From Siphonodentalium dalli (lineage: Eukaryota; Mollusca; Scaphopoda; Gadilida; Siphonodentaliidae), in NCBI GenBank assembly GCA_032622095.1, contig CP136061.1, positions 187,000,369-187,064,368 of the forward strand: a stretch of DNA of 64,000 nucleotides, written 5' to 3'. Of the stretch, positions 49,715 to 60,395 are shown piece after piece. Within the stretch, counting starts at the first letter, position 1. Every line of letters starts with the position of its first letter. A model generated the notes under the pieces. The model saw nothing but the letters and a program-made list of their open reading frames with translations. It did no database searches and was not told the origin of the DNA. The translations under genes and the position numbers were made by a program.

Positions 49715-51370
49715 TGACTGTATGGTCATATGCGAGGTGAGTAGGTATACATGGATTTATTGTATTAATGAATGAGGTGAATATTTATACAATGTGTGAC
49801 TATATGGTCATGGATGGAGTGTCCATAGTGAGATGTATAGGTATATAAGGAATCATGTGTGAGGTGAACGTGTTTACAGTGGGTGGCTGTCTGGTCATTG
49901 AAGTGGTGTATGGACATACTCAGAGCAGCTACAATGTCCTGTGTGTATATATGTAGTGACCGTGTTGTCGGGGTGGACTGTACATGTGTACATTTGGTGG
50001 CTGTATGTCATTGGTGGGTGTATATGTATACATTTGTTGGATGTATGGTAATGGATGGGTATATGGATAAATAGGGTGTGGTTGTATGGTTATGTGCAAT
50101 GTATATAGGTGTACATGGAATGACTGCACGGTAATTGTTGAAGTGTATATGCATACATGGAGTACACTTTGGTGGCCATTGTTGGCTAGTGTAAATAGAG
50201 AGTGACATCGTGGTGATGAGTGGGATGTATATGTTTATATGTAGGGCCTATCGTATTGTCATTGGTGGTGTGTACAAGTATACAGTGAATAGCTGAATGC
50301 TCATGGGGGTGTATAAGTATACAGCGAGTGGCTGAATTGTCTGAAGTCTGAAGTGTAGGAATGGCCGTGTGCGGGGTATTGGTATATCTAGAAGGGTCAT
50401 TGATAAGGTATATATACACCTGGAGTGATGATGTGGTCATGGGTGAGGTGTATATATATATCATGAGTGACTAGATGGCCATGGCACGGCCAATATGTAT
50501 ATAGGGATTGACCGTATGGCAAAATTAATGGTGGGGTGAATTGATATACAAGGAGTGACTATGATCACGAATGTGGTTTATGCGTATACAGCGAGAGGCT
50601 GAATTGTCATGGGTCAGGTGTATATGCAAGTCTGGAGTGTATGAATGGCCGTGTGCGCGGTACGGGACATTGATATATCTAGCAGGGCTGTAGGGCCATT
50701 TTGGTGAGGTATATATGTATATACCTGGAGTGATTCTGTGGTTTTGGGTTGGGTGTATATGTATATATTGAGTGGCTATATGGCCACGGGTGTCGCAGAT
50801 ATGTATATATACAGGGATTGAGTATGTATGACAACTGGTGAGGCAAATAGGTGTACAAGAAGTGATGTATGATCATGGATGTAGCGAACAGGTATAGCAG
50901 GAGTGACTGTATGGTCATCGGTGGGGTGTATATGCATATCTTTAGTGGCTATATAACTATGCATGTGGCAAATAAATATACATGGTGGGTCGAATATGTA
51001 TACACGAGGTTACTTTATATGTATACAGGTTGTGTGAGGTGTAGGAGTATAACTGGTGTGGATGCATGGTTATTCACGGCTATAGGGCCATGCGTTGGAG
51101 TATGAGTAAACCCAAGTGTGGCTGTATGGTGATGGGTGAGGTGTATGTCTATACAGCGAGTGGCACATGACCATTTATGTGGTATTCATGTACTCATGTA
51201 CTCCCACCCCTCCCACAACTCGCGCATGCGTCACGTATTTTATGTATTACCATATTCTGTATTATATAGCTTCAACATCATAATATTCATGATAACTTTA
51301 GCTAATAAAATCGTATCGATGGATTCTACATTCTACATGGAGTGACTGCATGCTCATGTGTGATTTGTAC
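49715..51370 (+). repeat. 42-bp minisatellite, ~39 degenerate copies
   Basis: The unit is approximately GTGRCTGTATGGTCATGGGT followed by GRGGTGTATATGTATACA. Successive GGTCAT-type words are 38-47 bp apart (for example 50047, 50087, 50130, 50172, 50211, 50258, 50300, 50338). The copies are substantially diverged. Frames here (Thr/Tyr/His/Pro-rich on the minus strand) are translations of the repeat. The reverse-oriented array at 45.4 kb is the same family. Confidence 0.85.
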
Positions 51371-51704
51371 TGGTGCACATTTGGGTTACTATCGCTTTTC
51401 ACAATAACTCAAGGATATGTTAATCGATAGAGGTAATATCAGAGTGTTCTCCACATTAATTGCGTTTTGTATGCAATGTGACGAAAACGGTTTACCTGAC
51501 AATAGTTAATAAGTTAATAAATTTTGATGCTAATGGGCCAGAGTAGCCACATATTATGATCCATTTCAGTTCAGTTTCAACGTTCTGTCCGTTTCCGTTA
51601 AAAACATGGACAGAATCCCAAAAGAGGTGTTCGGCAAAATCCATACTGCATCCCATAAAATGAATTTGTCGTGCCTCATAATGTGCTGGGACAAACAGAA
51701 TATA
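51371..51704. other. Short intronic spacer
   Basis: A piece around 51535-51690 (TTTTGCCAAA/TTCGGCAAAATCCATACTGC and CATAAAATGAATTTGTCGTGCC) is an inverted diverged copy of about 49525-49690. No gene was seen. Confidence 0.45.
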
Positions 51705-52660
51705 AGATTTAGTTGATTAAGTAGCATGTTTAATAACCAAGTGAGTCACAATTTGCTACCATTTCGGAACACCAGACAATAATGTTCGGAATATAAATTT
51801 TTACCAAATTTGGTTGCCATTTTGCAAGTCATCTTGAGTAATATTGACACATTTAAGGCATATCAAAATAAAAACAATCTTTGATACCAAAGATAGTTAA
51901 ATTTTACATGAAAAAAATGGTCCAACATGAAAAGTGATTTTTTGCCGAGTTTGATGCTGTTTGTGATAGAAAAATCCCATAATTCTTGTAATTTCAGAAT
52001 AGTAAATAGTAAAAATTAATCAAGGTGCATAATAAATGCTGGTGTTCAATGTATATAAGACAGAATAGTCAATTGTGTGCATCACCACAACTTGTAAGCG
52101 GATGCATGGCACGCTGTGATAATAATTATCATTTTCCATATTTTGGCGGCCATTTTGACAGCCATTTTGAGCCAAAGTGACAATTTTGGTACCATTGAGT
52201 TCGAATATCAATAAGATATAGACTGCATTACTTACATTGCACAGTTCGTCCCACTTCTTGGTGAAATATGAGTAGAATCCCAATGGGGATCTTTTGTGAA
52301 ATGTTATACCGCGTTTTGTAAAATCGAATTTTTGAGTGATCGAAAGGGGTGTGGACCTCATGAAGAGCATATTTCATTGCTCCAATGGTCAGTTAACATG
52401 ATAAATACAAAATAAAGTCGCAATTCTCAACCAGTTCCAAACCACAGAAACTTATCTCAAAGATATTAGTGAAAAACGTAAAAAATCCACTTCCGGTCGC
52501 CATTTTGGTGGCCATCTTGAACGGGGAGTTCCAATTTTGGCACATAAAGGTGGAATTGTGTCTTAGCTTCATAAAAATGTATACATGTGTATACATATGA
52601 CAAGATGTTCTCACTATAATTGCATCAATCTGACTTATAGGAAAATAGCAGCCATCTTGG
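51705..52660 (-). repeat. Dispersed repeat B, copy 3
   Basis: Inverted relative to 43130-44140 over nearly its full length (TTAATAACCAAGTGAGT, TTGCAAGTCATCTTGAG, AATGGTCAGTTAACATG, CCATTTTGGTGGCCATCTTG, GTGTCTTAGCTTC). Copies 1 and 3 would form a ~950-bp diverged inverted repeat with a 7.6-kb loop. Confidence 0.75.
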
Positions 52661-52834
52661 ACGCCATCTTGAATTACAAAAAATTCTCAAAGCGGATTTT
52701 AGCGGATTTTGGATATGTTATAGAGGAGAGCTCCTCTTTAAAATGGTATAAAAACCAACTTAGTCCGAATTTGTTCTAGGTTGACCCTAAATTTTGAGTT
52801 TATCGACCAGACTATTGAGCGTGTTTTGACCACG

Positions 52835-53978
52835 ACGCACAATCCGTGCGCTGGCCGCAATTGGACACAACGGCCGGTTAGCCACGCCCAACAACGTGAT
52901 TAACATGAAGTGATCGCCGTTGAATGTGAATAGATATGTCCGAAACAACACTGACTGGTCCCACTTTGAAGCGCCCGTGCGATTTGTCTGTTATGAGTTG
53001 CGCGTGCCTAACAATGGGATTTCAGACAGACAATTCAGAGACATTCACAGGTTATCAGCAGTCGGACATCCAGAGAGCTTGGATCGCCACCTCTCAAGAT
53101 GAACTCGCCACCGCTAATTCCAATTAGTGTCACCAACATGCTGGACGCCATGCATGTCACGCCTTGTCTGAGCTGGTCACTCCACGCTCACAAAGGCGGA
53201 TACCAGCTGATTCTGGATTTCCAGTCCGGCCCGGCAAAGCTCTTTTCAGGGCTCCCTACCGGGAGAGGACTGGACACAACCAAATCAGCCAGGAAGAAGC
53301 GTCGAAAGAAAAAGACTCCATCCAGAAAAAAGAGAGACACAGAAAGATTGGCTGCGTGGAAGAGGAAGTCGACTGACGCAACACCAGGCGACACCTCCCA
53401 CGTAGCCGAGAACAATGGGCCACTCGACGAGGTAATGGACTCTCCATCTCCACGGATAGATGCGGACACCTCCCGCTTCAACCCGAAGACTCCGGAGTAC
53501 AACGAACTAGAGTCTGCACCTGCCTCTCCTATAACAACCATAGCAATAACACCCCACTCCGAGAACACATCTGATTCCGATTCCGACGACACATCCGATT
53601 CCGAAGACGAAGAGAAACAAGCTCAAAGACAAGAACTAATAGCAAAATTAGAAGAATTATTGAGACAATCCGTAAGACGACAAGCCGAACTGGCCAAAAA
53701 CACAGCACATGCAAAAGAACTGATCAATCGTCCGATTCCAGGTTTGCCAACATCACCATCTGAAGTACCACCTAAAAAGAAAATATATAGAAGGAAACAA
53801 AACAACAGCCGCTAACAACCCACATCGCCTTGCCTCCAGTCAGTATGAACAGCCACCGCCGACAGAATCTATCGATCTTCATCGGAAACGCAAAGAAAGG
53901 GTGAAGGGACTTGCACACTGCAGTCCGACCATCCTACCCGGCCTTCGGCCGGAAACGACTCAACAACAACAACAAACA
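52835..53978 (+). mobile_element. Candidate ORF1-only retroposon with a (CAA)n tail
   Basis: Base composition changes abruptly to about 50% GC at about 52835. The repeat it interrupts (homologous to 35400-35555) runs up to GCGTGTTTT and then stops. The segment carries one long frame (53099-53815) and ends with a small hairpin (CCGGCCTTCGGCCGG) and CAACAACAACAACAAACAA at 53961-53978, a retroposon-type microsatellite tail. No reverse transcriptase is present, so it would depend on another LINE, like HAL1-type half-LINEs. No clear target duplication was found. Confidence 0.45.
53099..53815 (+). CDS. Basic/acidic coiled-coil protein, LINE ORF1-like
   Basis: The 238-residue product has no domain I can name. 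In order it shows: a hydrophobic N-terminus with SWSLHAHKGGYQLILDF (25-41); a strongly basic stretch RKKRRKKKTPSRKKRD (65-80), like a nuclear localisation or RNA-binding patch, then RLAAWKRK; a Ser/Pro-rich middle; an acidic run SDSDSDDTSDSEDEEK (about 156-171); a predicted helix or coiled coil QELIAKLEELLRQSVRRQAE; and a basic tail PPKKKIYRRK. Its ATG overlaps the stop of a 60-codon frame (52920-53102). Nucleic-acid-binding chaperone-like ORF1 proteins of LINEs have this kind of make-up, and the (CAA)n tail supports a retroposon. A host-derived or unrelated protein remains possible. Confidence 0.5.
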   Translation: MNSPPLIPISVTNMLDAMHVTPCLSWSLHAHKGGYQLILDFQSGPAKLFSGLPTGRGLDTTKSARKKRRKKKTPSRKKRDTERLAAWKRKSTDATPGDTSHVAENNGPLDEVMDSPSPRIDADTSRFNPKTPEYNELESAPASPITTIAITPHSENTSDSDSDDTSDSEDEEKQAQRQELIAKLEELLRQSVRRQAELAKNTAHAKELINRPIPGLPTSPSEVPPKKKIYRRKQNNSR

Positions 53979-54639
53979 ATGGGATAATCACTGAAATATT
54001 CCTTCGCCAGCTTTGGAAATTGGTGTGCTTTATAAAAAATCAGGGAACGATTGCAACAATGGGATTGTGCTCTAATATTTAATACAGAGATCATTTTGGG
54101 CTATTATACAATTTTGTGGACGCTTGCATGCACCCATGTGGAGACATGGCATAATTATGTTGCCTTTCGTTGGATGATAACCCCCCATACTAAAGAACCA
54201 ACCATTTAATTCTTTATATGTGTTCCAATTGAAACAATTTGCATTTTGTTAGGATTCGGTAGGCCTGGTTATGTAACAACTTCAGGGGAGCTACAATACC
54301 CAGAAGACCCATATTTCCAAGAATGATAGAAAACAATAATTATGATGGCATCAGGCATACATTTGTTTACAAGGTATCGTAACATGGAGGCAAAATGCTA
54401 CTCATATACTTGTTGAAATGTTCATTGTGAAGAGCCAAATTATCTATAACCCAATAGAACAATCACAGCCCTTCCTATTTTGATATTAATGGTGTCTATA
54501 CGAGCTGGGACATCGGCAGTGGGACTCATAAGTTGCAATATGTTTTAAGTCAAGTGGGAGCAAATTACCTCCTTAAAATGGCAGACATGATGTAGTCAAA
54601 CTAAGTTTAAACATATACTTTATATTATATTATTGTAGC
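53979..54639. other. Intronic spacer sharing a block with the 28-kb element
   Basis: About 54015-54080 (GGAAATTGGTGTGCTTTA, TGTGCTCTAAT) matches the interior of the Mutator-like element at 28735-28800. No gene was seen. Confidence 0.5.
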
Positions 54640-55250
54640 GACTAATTACTATGGGATTGGGGCGCACGCTATTCATCTTAAAGGCCCACTTGAACGTGTT
54701 GTTTTTGTTGAGTTCCGACTTGTTTTGTGCTTAATTTTCGTCTGGTTTTGTTGTGCAAAGTGTATTTGTTTTAATGGAGGGGGGAATAACTCTTTATTTT
54801 AAAATATAGAGTTTTCCCCTTTCTGGGATCCAAAACTGGGGTAATCTTTTTATGATGCTGTTTTCTATTTCTCTATGGTCATCTTCTGAGACACAAACAT
54901 TTCAAATGGTGATGAATTATAGTATTTTAATAATATTTTCTGGCATATATTGTTATTAAAACCGTATGTCAAGACACTATAACAAATAATCGGTGACCAG
55001 TCTAGATAGCTATGGTTCGCTGGGCGTTTTATTTATAATGGGTTTTTCCGGTTGTGACAATTCGCAGTAGATCCCTATTTGCGGAGTTCTATTTGCGGAA
55101 GTCATCGAATTCGCAGAGGTCCCCTAAATGGTCGAAATATGTTGATTTTAATGAGGGAACGGGTGCGTATATGTCAATTGATACGTATTTTAAACAAATA
55201 ACGACACGATCATCATAATAGTAGTTTGTTCTATCAATCATATCATAATC
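54640..55250. repeat. Mosaic of pieces related to the inverted-arm family
   Basis: 54900-54985 matches the arm interior near 14850-14930 (TTTCAAATGGTGATGAATTA, TTGTTATTAAAACCGTAT). 55060-55250 matches 7475-7690 (GGAACGGGTGCGTATA, AACGACACGATCATCATAAT). It looks like a diverged further member of the family. Confidence 0.6.
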
Positions 55251-55252
55251 AT

Positions 55253-55285
<33 letters not shown>

Positions 55286-55296
55286 AATCATCATCA
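55251..55296. repeat. (ATC)n microsatellite
   Basis: About twelve TCA units with a few TAA interruptions. The poly-Asp frame on the minus strand is its translation. Confidence 0.95.
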
Positions 55297-55448
55297 TACG
55301 GAACAAGTCTTGTGACTTTTCGTCCCAATAACATTATTTGCAATGCTTGTTTACAAATATATGTAAGGTCATTCGATATTTACTTGTGAGTCACTTGAAC
55401 ATATTACTAGTCGTCGAACTCGTCTACTATATATTTTGAGAACTACGT

Positions 55449-55615
55449 ATATAGAGGATATGAAATGAGTGTTTCTCTCATATGATATTTATGAAACGAG
55501 TCTAAGAATTTTCAGTTTTCTCGAGCCTCCGGCGAGAGAAAACTGAAAATTTGTGACGAGTTTCATAAATATCATATGAGAGACACACGAATTACATATT
55601 CTATTTATCATATGA
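55449..55615. repeat. Hairpin with 13-nt loop GAGCCTCCGGCGA
   Basis: The inner stem AATTTTCAGTTTTCTC (55507-55522) pairs with 55536-55551. Further out CTCTCATATGATATTTATGA pairs with its complement at about 55562-55581, with small indels between, and the arms extend to about 55449 and 55615. Outer words (ATAGAGGATAT, TTCTATTTATCATATGA) are shared with the hairpin at 56.04 kb. The apical loop is 55523-55535. Confidence 0.85.
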
Positions 55616-56037
55616 CACCTATAAATTGATTATGATGTCCAAAACGCACACAAATCACTAAATAGCTATATGACATCGGCAGCAAAAGGTTAATGTGACG
55701 TCACTTCATTGCACCGGAAGCCCAAATACACCTGGTGAACTAGCAGAACTAATATGCGCTATTCTGTTCTCAGTTTGTGACATTATATCGTATGTTTATT
55801 AGATAAATACGAATTACATATTCTATTTATCGTATAACAATGTCCAAAACTATATATTTCAATATTATAATTGCGAGAATTTCGGCATCGCGTTGATTGA
55901 CGCGCACGAATTTGACCTGCATTTAGTCAGAACACACTTTTTGTCAACAAACCAATACAATTATCGGAAGGTGATATGAACTAGTAGTTCATATGAAATT
56001 GATTTATGACATACTTTCCAACGTAAATAACGATTGA

Positions 56038-56217
56038 GTCATATGATAAATAGAGGATCTACAACGAGTCCCCAGTTTATAGCGGAATTTACAAAACGAG
56101 TACAGTAAATTAGGTCTGGACCGAGCCTTTGGCGAGGTCCAGCCCTAATTTACTGAACGAGTTTTGTAAATTCCGTTGTAAACTGGGGACGAGTTGTAGA
56201 TTCTATTTATTATATGA
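56038..56217. repeat. Hairpin with 13-nt loop GAGCCTTTGGCGA
   Basis: The arms run from TCATATGATAAATAGAGGAT to its complement TCTATTTATTATATGA. They include ACAACGAGTCCCCAGTTTA and TTTACAAAACGAG and their complements, with about 90% pairing over ~83 bp. The 13-nt loop is 56123-56135, differing from that of the 55.5-kb hairpin at two positions. A partial outer end (TTCTATTTATCGTATAAC) also lies alone at about 55820-55837. Confidence 0.9.
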
Positions 56218-56279
56218 TCCAACACCTCGACAACACATACTTAAATTAAGAAATTGGACGAAAAACTAACATCAGCTTC

Positions 56280-56361
56280 TATAAGGCATGCGATGACGTT
56301 TCACGTACTATGCGTTGTTTGCTCGCGTAAAGAAATAGTTCCAGATAAATAAAGACTCCTT
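56280..56361. repeat. 82-bp target duplication, left copy
   Basis: This 82-bp sequence (TATAAGGCATGCGATGACG to AAATAAAGACTCCTT) is identical at every position to 58801-58882. The two copies flank the LINE fragment exactly, so they read as its target-site duplication. Confidence 0.9.
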
Positions 56362-56362
56362 C

Positions 56363-57529
56363 TTCCAAAACCGTCATAATGGTTTTCAATGAAACCAAAC
56401 AAGAAGCCGAAAAATGTGCTAGATCGTGGCCATTTGGATAATCTTTTCTCAGAGAAGTTGACTCATATACTCACCTTGGAATTCTTCTGTCCAAATCCCA
56501 TTTCAATAATAATTTTGTCGATGCCATATGTACAAAATTAAGGGGTACATATTTCGGCCTCTCGATGTTGGCCTATACCCTGGTGGTATCTCTCCTCAAA
56601 GCTCATACAAACTTTACAGTACAATAGTTATTCCTTCAGGGCTATATGGCAGCGAACTTCTCTGGAACCTTAACGCAACTCAAAAAGAAAAGCTTGAGAA
56701 GGCCCATATAGTTTGCATCAAGCATATGCAAGGCTTTCCGACGAGGACCCGTACAGTTATCGCACAAGGCTGTCTGGGCTGTTCCTCGCTAGAATCGTGG
56801 ATTGATCGTCGGAAACTCTCAATATTTGGCGCTTTCTGTAGGCCAAATTACGAGAAAACATCAAAACAGTTATTCTTAAGACGCCTATATGATTTTATTT
56901 CAGGTCTTTCAACTGATGAAACATCTTTTATTTGTGACATACGGTGCATTCTATGTAAATATAATATCGAACATCACCTTATTGAATATGCTATTTCCAA
57001 TAAATTTCCATCGGTCGTGGCGTGGAAACGTTTGGTGCGGTCAGCTGTACAGGAGTTAGATGAACTCGACTGGAATAATCATATCGCCAGCGACTCCTCT
57101 TTAGCAGCTTTCCGTACCATTCATCCCACGCTGCGAACGCTCGGTATATGGAAACTGTGCTCACAATTTCCGAAGGAAAAATTTGTATTCCTCCTGATTG
57201 GTCGCATAATCGCACATACAGCTTTCGGAGAAACTGACACATGCAAACACTGTTTAGCGACCTACCCATGTGTAGTACAACATATCTTGTTAGATTGCCC
57301 ATCATTGCTACATATTCGGAATGACATGTGGTATCACGTCATTGACCAACATGGCATTGAATGTTTCCTTTACCTAGACCAATTACCCCGTTTGCAGCTA
57401 CTGTCTGCCCTTCTGGGTTCGCCACATAGAGATCTCGCTCTGCTCTCAGATAACCACCTTAATTTATCTCGGTTGCTCGTTAGGACAACAGCATTTATGT
57501 GGAAACAGTTTCATTTTGATGATGGTTAA
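56363..57529 (+). pseudogene. LINE reverse transcriptase C-terminal region, broken
   Basis: Starting at 56363 the frame reads RT sequence but meets a TAA at 56439-56441. It continues in the same frame as EVDSYTHLGILLSKSHFNN, then shifts frame near 56570. The remaining 333-codon frame (56528-57529) contains LYPGGISPQSSYKLYST, LYGSELLWNL, HMQGFPTRT and a Cys/His motif C239-x2-C242-x9-H252-x4-C257 with LLDCPSLL. These are the thumb and terminal zinc-like module of invertebrate non-LTR elements. One stop and one frameshift make it inactive even apart from the missing 5' end. The family is not the same as the CR1 copies at 31 and 41 kb. Confidence 0.8.
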
Positions 57530-57851
57530 CTAAAGTGATCAGCGCTCTTTCGGAATATAATGGCCTTATTTTTTTTTTTTTTTTATTTTTATTATTTTTT
57601 TTTTTTCCTATTAATACATTTACAGCTAGTTGGTAAATTATCTCAGTCACAACTTTGGTCAATTCAGTACCATGCGCCGTTCCACCAAACATGTGTAATT
57701 ATATATACTTCAAATTACCCATATCTTCCTGCATGTGTAGGCTGTTTAACAGTTTACGTACGATACATTTTACATAACCTGACTTCAACGGACATCCATG
57801 AATCTTAGTATTCTTCCGGATACATGATGGCACAAGCCATACCCATATCTA

Positions 57852-58066
57852 CATGTATGTGTGTGTGCATGTATATATATATGTATATATATATATATAT
57901 GTATGTATGTGTATGTATATGTATGTATATGTATGTATATATATGTATGTATGTGTATGTATATATACATGTGTATATGTATGTATATGTATATGTATGT
58001 GTATAGTCCGTATATGTATATGTATACATGCATTCGTATGTGTGTATACATATGTATGTGTATATA
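57852..58066. repeat. (TATG)n/(TA)n microsatellite
   Basis: Interrupted TATG/TATATG repeats in the 3' region of the LINE. Tyr/Ile/His-rich and Tyr/Val/Met-rich frames on both strands are translations of it. Confidence 0.95.
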
Positions 58067-58329
58067 AATACCATACAACTTTTGCAATTATTCAAACCTT
58101 GGAGATATCTCGCTTGCACTTAAGATAACCCTTTTAATTAACATATTGTATAACCGTTTTAAACACAATTTAAAGTCCCGCTTCAGCTCGACGTGAACTA
58201 TTTCATACTCCTTATTTCCTCATAATGTCCCACATAATATGCTTTGGTGTAGTTAATTCCATGTACATGCACATATACACTGCATATATAGGTGCATGAC
58301 GTTACATAATGTATTCATATATATGCGTG

Positions 58330-58371
58330 GATGTGTGTGTGAGGGTGTGTGTGTGTGTGTGTGCGAGAGGG

Positions 58372-58427
<56 letters not shown>

Positions 58428-58490
58428 GGTGTGCACGTGCGTGTGAGAGGGTGGAGAGGGTGTGTTTGTGTGTGTGTGAGGGTGTGGGAT

Positions 58491-58525
<35 letters not shown>
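58330..58525. repeat. (GT)n microsatellite
   Basis: Long GT tracts at 58345-58362, 58375-58424 and 58493-58521, separated by GAGGGTG-type interruptions. Part of the LINE 3' region. Confidence 0.97.
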
Positions 58526-58526
<1 letters not shown>

Positions 58527-58800
58527 TGTCTATATATGTATAAGTGGATGTATGTGTATATGCATGAAGTGCATATGCAAGTGCGTGATCGAGCGTGTAC
58601 TCGTGTATACATATATGCTTATATGTAATAAACTATGTTCGTATCTGTCTCTTTTGGCAGTCAAATTATATAACCATGTATATTGTATAGCCAAATTTTG
58701 ATGTATTTTTGTTCTCAACTTATTTGTAATGATTATTTTTTCTTCTTTGTTTTGTTTATATATATGCTCTTCATTGTATGGAGGAATAAAGATATATATA

Positions 58801-58882
58801 TATAAGGCATGCGATGACGTTTCACGTACTATGCGTTGTTTGCTCGCGTAAAGAAATAGTTCCAGATAAATAAAGACTCCTT
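58801..58882. repeat. 82-bp target duplication, right copy
   Basis: Identical to 56280-56361. Directly follows the LINE's TA-rich tail. Confidence 0.9.
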
Positions 58883-59230
58883 GTCGTATTTAGTGCCGTA
58901 TATTTAATGACATAACTTTTCAAACTCTTCATTCATTATAGTTTGTTGGAAAAATATTGAAGCCATAGTATTTTGAGACGTAGCGTACGGAATGTAAACA
59001 GATGACAAACCGGAAGTCAAAGGTCACCTGGAACTATTTCGTGTTATTAAACGAACGTTTAACATCACAATTTATAGAATGGGTTTATTGAATGGAATAA
59101 GGGTAGGATCGTGTAATAAATAAATATATATGTGTGTGTGTGTATATACTTTATAGAATCGAAAACGGCTGCACCGATTGAGACCAAACTTTCTATCTAA
59201 GGGTAGTGTGATTCTTACGTCTGGGTCCGG
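58883..59230. other. Intronic spacer
   Basis: A short (TG)n patch occurs at 59132-59142. No gene was seen. Confidence 0.5.
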
Positions 59231-59721
59231 GCGTGAGCGTGACTGAATCCAGACATGAGCGTGTTGTGTGATTCTTACGTACTTCCTAGGCTTCCTAGGA
59301 ACGGGGGAGATTTTCATCGGGTCAGTTTTTCCGTCCGAGGTGATCTTCACCTTGAAACGGGTACCCACAAATGATATATATGTGTGTGTGTCCTTTATAG
59401 ACTCGAACCGATTGAGCTTAAACTTGCTACCTACGGGAAGTGTCATGGACGGGTTAAATTGTGACCCGACCTGACATTGACCTTGAAAATTATCAATTCA
59501 ATGTCAAATCGGGTAAAATTGAAAAAAAAAAATTAAATAAAAAAATTAATTAAAAAAATTAATTAAAAAAATTAACAATTGTCATGTTTCTGACGTGAGC
59601 GTGACTGTATCCAGACATGAGCGTGTTGTGTGATTCTTACGTACTTAGGGCTTCCTAGGAACGGGGGAGATTTTCATCGGGTCAGTTATTCCGCCAGATG
59701 TGATCTTCACTTTGAAACGGG
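59231..59721 (+). repeat. 130-bp direct duplication bracketing a GGTCA-type segment
   Basis: Copies at 59231-59361 and 59592-59721 share GTGAGCGTGACTG, CCAGACATGAGCGTGTTGTG, TCCTAGGAACGGGGGAGATT and GATCTTCAC-TTGAAACGGGT. Between them, 59450-59520 (GACGGGTTAAATTGTGACCC, GACATTGACCTTGAAAATTA) is a diverged unit of the nuclear-receptor-like array of the inverted arms. An (AATTAAAA)n patch follows at 59521-59575. Confidence 0.75.
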
Positions 59722-59724
59722 TCA

Positions 59725-60115
59725 GCGAAGTCTGGCAGAGAGTTCCAGCTATTTACCACCCTCTGCGTGAAGAAATATTTTCCTATGGCCTTGTTAACAA
59801 TGGGCATATGTAGCTTTTTATTATGTCCTCTTGTTGTTCCTGATGAATGTCTTTCTAATAGGTCACAGGCATTGATATTGTAATGACCATTCAACAGTTT
59901 ATATACCTCGATTAGATCTCCTCTAAATATTCGATATTTTAAAGACATCAGATTGAGTCTTATCATTCGGTCTCGGTAGCATATAGTTTTGATTTGACGA
60001 ACTAGTTTCGTTGCTTTTCTTTGTATTTCTCTAACACAATGCTTTGATATTTGTGATGTGGGCTCCATGCAGAGTTACAGTATTCGATGATAGGTCTGAC
60101 CATGCTTATGTAGAG
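59725..60115 (-). pseudogene. CR1-type LINE C-terminal fragment
   Basis: Starting near 60115, MVRPIIEYCNSAWSPHHK is readable in one frame. After a frameshift near 60050 the sequence continues REIQRKATKLVRQIK, YRDRMIRLNLMSLKYRIFRG, DLIEVYKLLNG and FFTQRVVNSWNSLPD. This is the very conserved end of CR1-like reverse transcriptases (RPxLEYxxxxWxP, RATKLV, SLKYRRxRGDLIxVYK, FFxxRVVxxWNSLP). The similarity stops at the border of the 130-bp duplication, so the 3' end is cut as well. It is dead: one frameshift, both ends lost. Confidence 0.85.
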
Positions 60116-60395
60116 TGATTAGAAAGTGTCGATGTCCAAGTTCGTGAAAGTTATGTACATGATGCTGTATAGAGTCCGTTAACTCAAAGTAACTATGAAC
60201 AATGGCTGGACCACTCTTGAAGAATCTATGGCGGGAACACAATGCCTCCGATTTTTGATCCGCATTTAGAAGCTTTCTGGTGTGGTGAATGAGAAATCTG
60301 CAGTGATAAGCAGTAGTTCGTTTGTAATAATTTGAAGGATTAGTTGTTTTAACGAAATTCTGTGGCGGTGCATTCATGTAACCAATATATTTTAT

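Larger units (their letters stand above)
56362..58800 (+). mobile_element. 5'-truncated LINE insertion with 82-bp TSD
   Basis: The insert starts inside the reverse transcriptase coding region (SKTVIMVFNETKQEAEKC, just after where YADD would be). It runs through the C-terminal domain and a ~1.27-kb 3' region with microsatellites, and ends ATGGAGGAATAAAGATATAT followed by TA repeats at about 58778-58800. Truncation at the 5' end and a short repeat tail at the 3' end are typical of target-primed reverse transcription. The duplication is much longer than the 5-20 bp usual for LINEs. Confidence 0.85.

Noticed and set aside
49715-51370. CRISPR-like array
   Set aside because: Units are contiguous and degenerate with no unique spacers, and the DNA is eukaryotic; it is a minisatellite.
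53188-53592. 134-codon minus-strand frame opposite the 238-codon protein
   Set aside because: It is the antisense shadow of a compositionally biased gene; Ser/Phe-rich with no domain.
55089-55343. Frame with a long Asp run
   Set aside because: The run is a translation of the (ATC)n microsatellite.
57785-58718. Several overlapping frames rich in Tyr/Ile/His or Cys/Val
   Set aside because: They are translations of the TATG and GT microsatellites in the LINE 3' region.
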